Below, in pieces: positions 5,665-5,934 of a stretch of DNA of 5,934 nucleotides. A program made the translations under genes and the position numbers. Under the pieces are notes generated by a model. That model made no database searches. It was not told the DNA's origin and was given only the letters and a program-made list of their open reading frames with translations. The DNA comes from an uncultured Pseudomonas sp. GTDB lineage: Bacteria > Pseudomonadota > Gammaproteobacteria > Pseudomonadales > Pseudomonadaceae. Positions within the stretch are counted from its first letter, which is position 1. Every line of letters starts with the position of its first letter. The stretch spans positions 1 through 5,934 of the forward strand of contig NZ_CAMPHN010000241.1 of the NCBI RefSeq assembly GCF_946885885.1. The letters are read 5' to 3'.

Positions 5665-5934
5665 CTAGAACTTCGGCATACCGCCCGGCATCATCCCACC
5701 CATGCCGCGCATCATCTTGGCCATACCGCCTTTGGCGGTGAATTTCTTCATCATCTTCTGCATTTGCTTGTGTTGCTTGATCAAACGCCCGATATCCTGC
5801 ACCTGGGTGCCGGAGCCCATGGCGATGCGACGCTTGCGCGAGCCGCTGATGATTTCCGGATCGCGGCGCTCGGCCGGAGTCATGGAGTTGATGATCGCCT
5901 CCATCTGCTTGAACTGCTTCTCGGCCGCGCCCTG
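5665..5934 (-). CDS. ffh: Signal recognition particle protein Ffh (SRP54), C-terminal end of M domain; cut by right edge
   Basis: Ffh is the GTPase that, with 4.5S RNA, binds signal sequences on ribosomes and delivers them to FtsY at the inner membrane. Only the last 89 residues are in the window; the NG GTPase domain lies to the right. Seen: the Met-rich M-domain helices with the 4.5S RNA-binding block ([20 protein letters not shown], then [18 protein letters not shown]), the MQKMMKKF helix, and a flexible Gly/Met-rich tail ending [11 protein letters not shown]. The frame runs open from the window edge to TAG at 5665-5667; the internal Met at 5902-5904 is not a start, because the codons upstream of it are in-frame Ffh sequence (EKQFKQ). 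It lies 162 nt upstream of rpsP on the same strand, a conserved neighbourhood. Confidence 0.96.
   Translation of the reverse strand, partial: QGAAEKQFKQMEAIINSMTPAERRDPEIISGSRKRRIAMGSGTQVQDIGRLIKQHKQMQKMMKKFTAKGGMAKMMRGMGGMMPGGMPKF

Overview
The window reads as an ordinary chromosomal housekeeping segment of a Pseudomonas-type gammaproteobacterium. The evidence is the GC-rich coding, the near-canonical Pseudomonas sequences of L19, S16, TrmD and the Ffh tail, and the gene order dsbC-xerD / antiporter / rplS-trmD-rimM-rpsP-ffh, which matches my memory of this locus in P. aeruginosa and P. putida. I cannot name the species. Almost every long open frame is explained by eight genes, two of them cut by the window edges. 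I see no tRNA, rRNA, CRISPR array, insertion sequence, integron or phage gene.

Layout. Left block (minus strand): the 5' part of dsbC, a periplasmic disulfide isomerase, runs off the left edge; xerD, a chromosome-dimer-resolution recombinase, lies upstream of it. A 132-bp divergent spacer separates xerD from a plus-strand CPA1-type cation/proton antiporter with about 12-13 membrane segments and a C-terminal RCK/TrkA-like cytosolic tail. The antiporter converges on the right block across a 133-bp spacer that holds a clear bidirectional hairpin terminator. Right block (minus strand): rpsP-rimM-trmD-rplS, the classic ribosome/tRNA-modification operon, with spacings of 6, 2 and 43 nt. ffh, the signal recognition particle GTPase, lies upstream and enters from the right edge with only its M-domain end visible.

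Function. The right block couples ribosomal proteins S16 and L19 with the 30S maturation factor RimM, the tRNA m1G37 methyltransferase TrmD and the SRP protein Ffh, all tied to translation output and growth rate. A good sigma-70-like promoter with a GC-rich discriminator sits upstream of rpsP. The xerD-dsbC pair is conserved beyond Pseudomonas (E. coli has xerD-dsbC-recJ), although the two products have unrelated jobs.

Novelty. I found no undescribed system. The points worth a second look are small: a bulged inverted repeat directly against the antiporter ribosome binding site, a variant ion-site motif in the antiporter, the missing Shine-Dalgarno at xerD, the hairpin-dense convergent spacer, and a degenerate repeat-like stretch that supplies the -35 box of the rpsP promoter.
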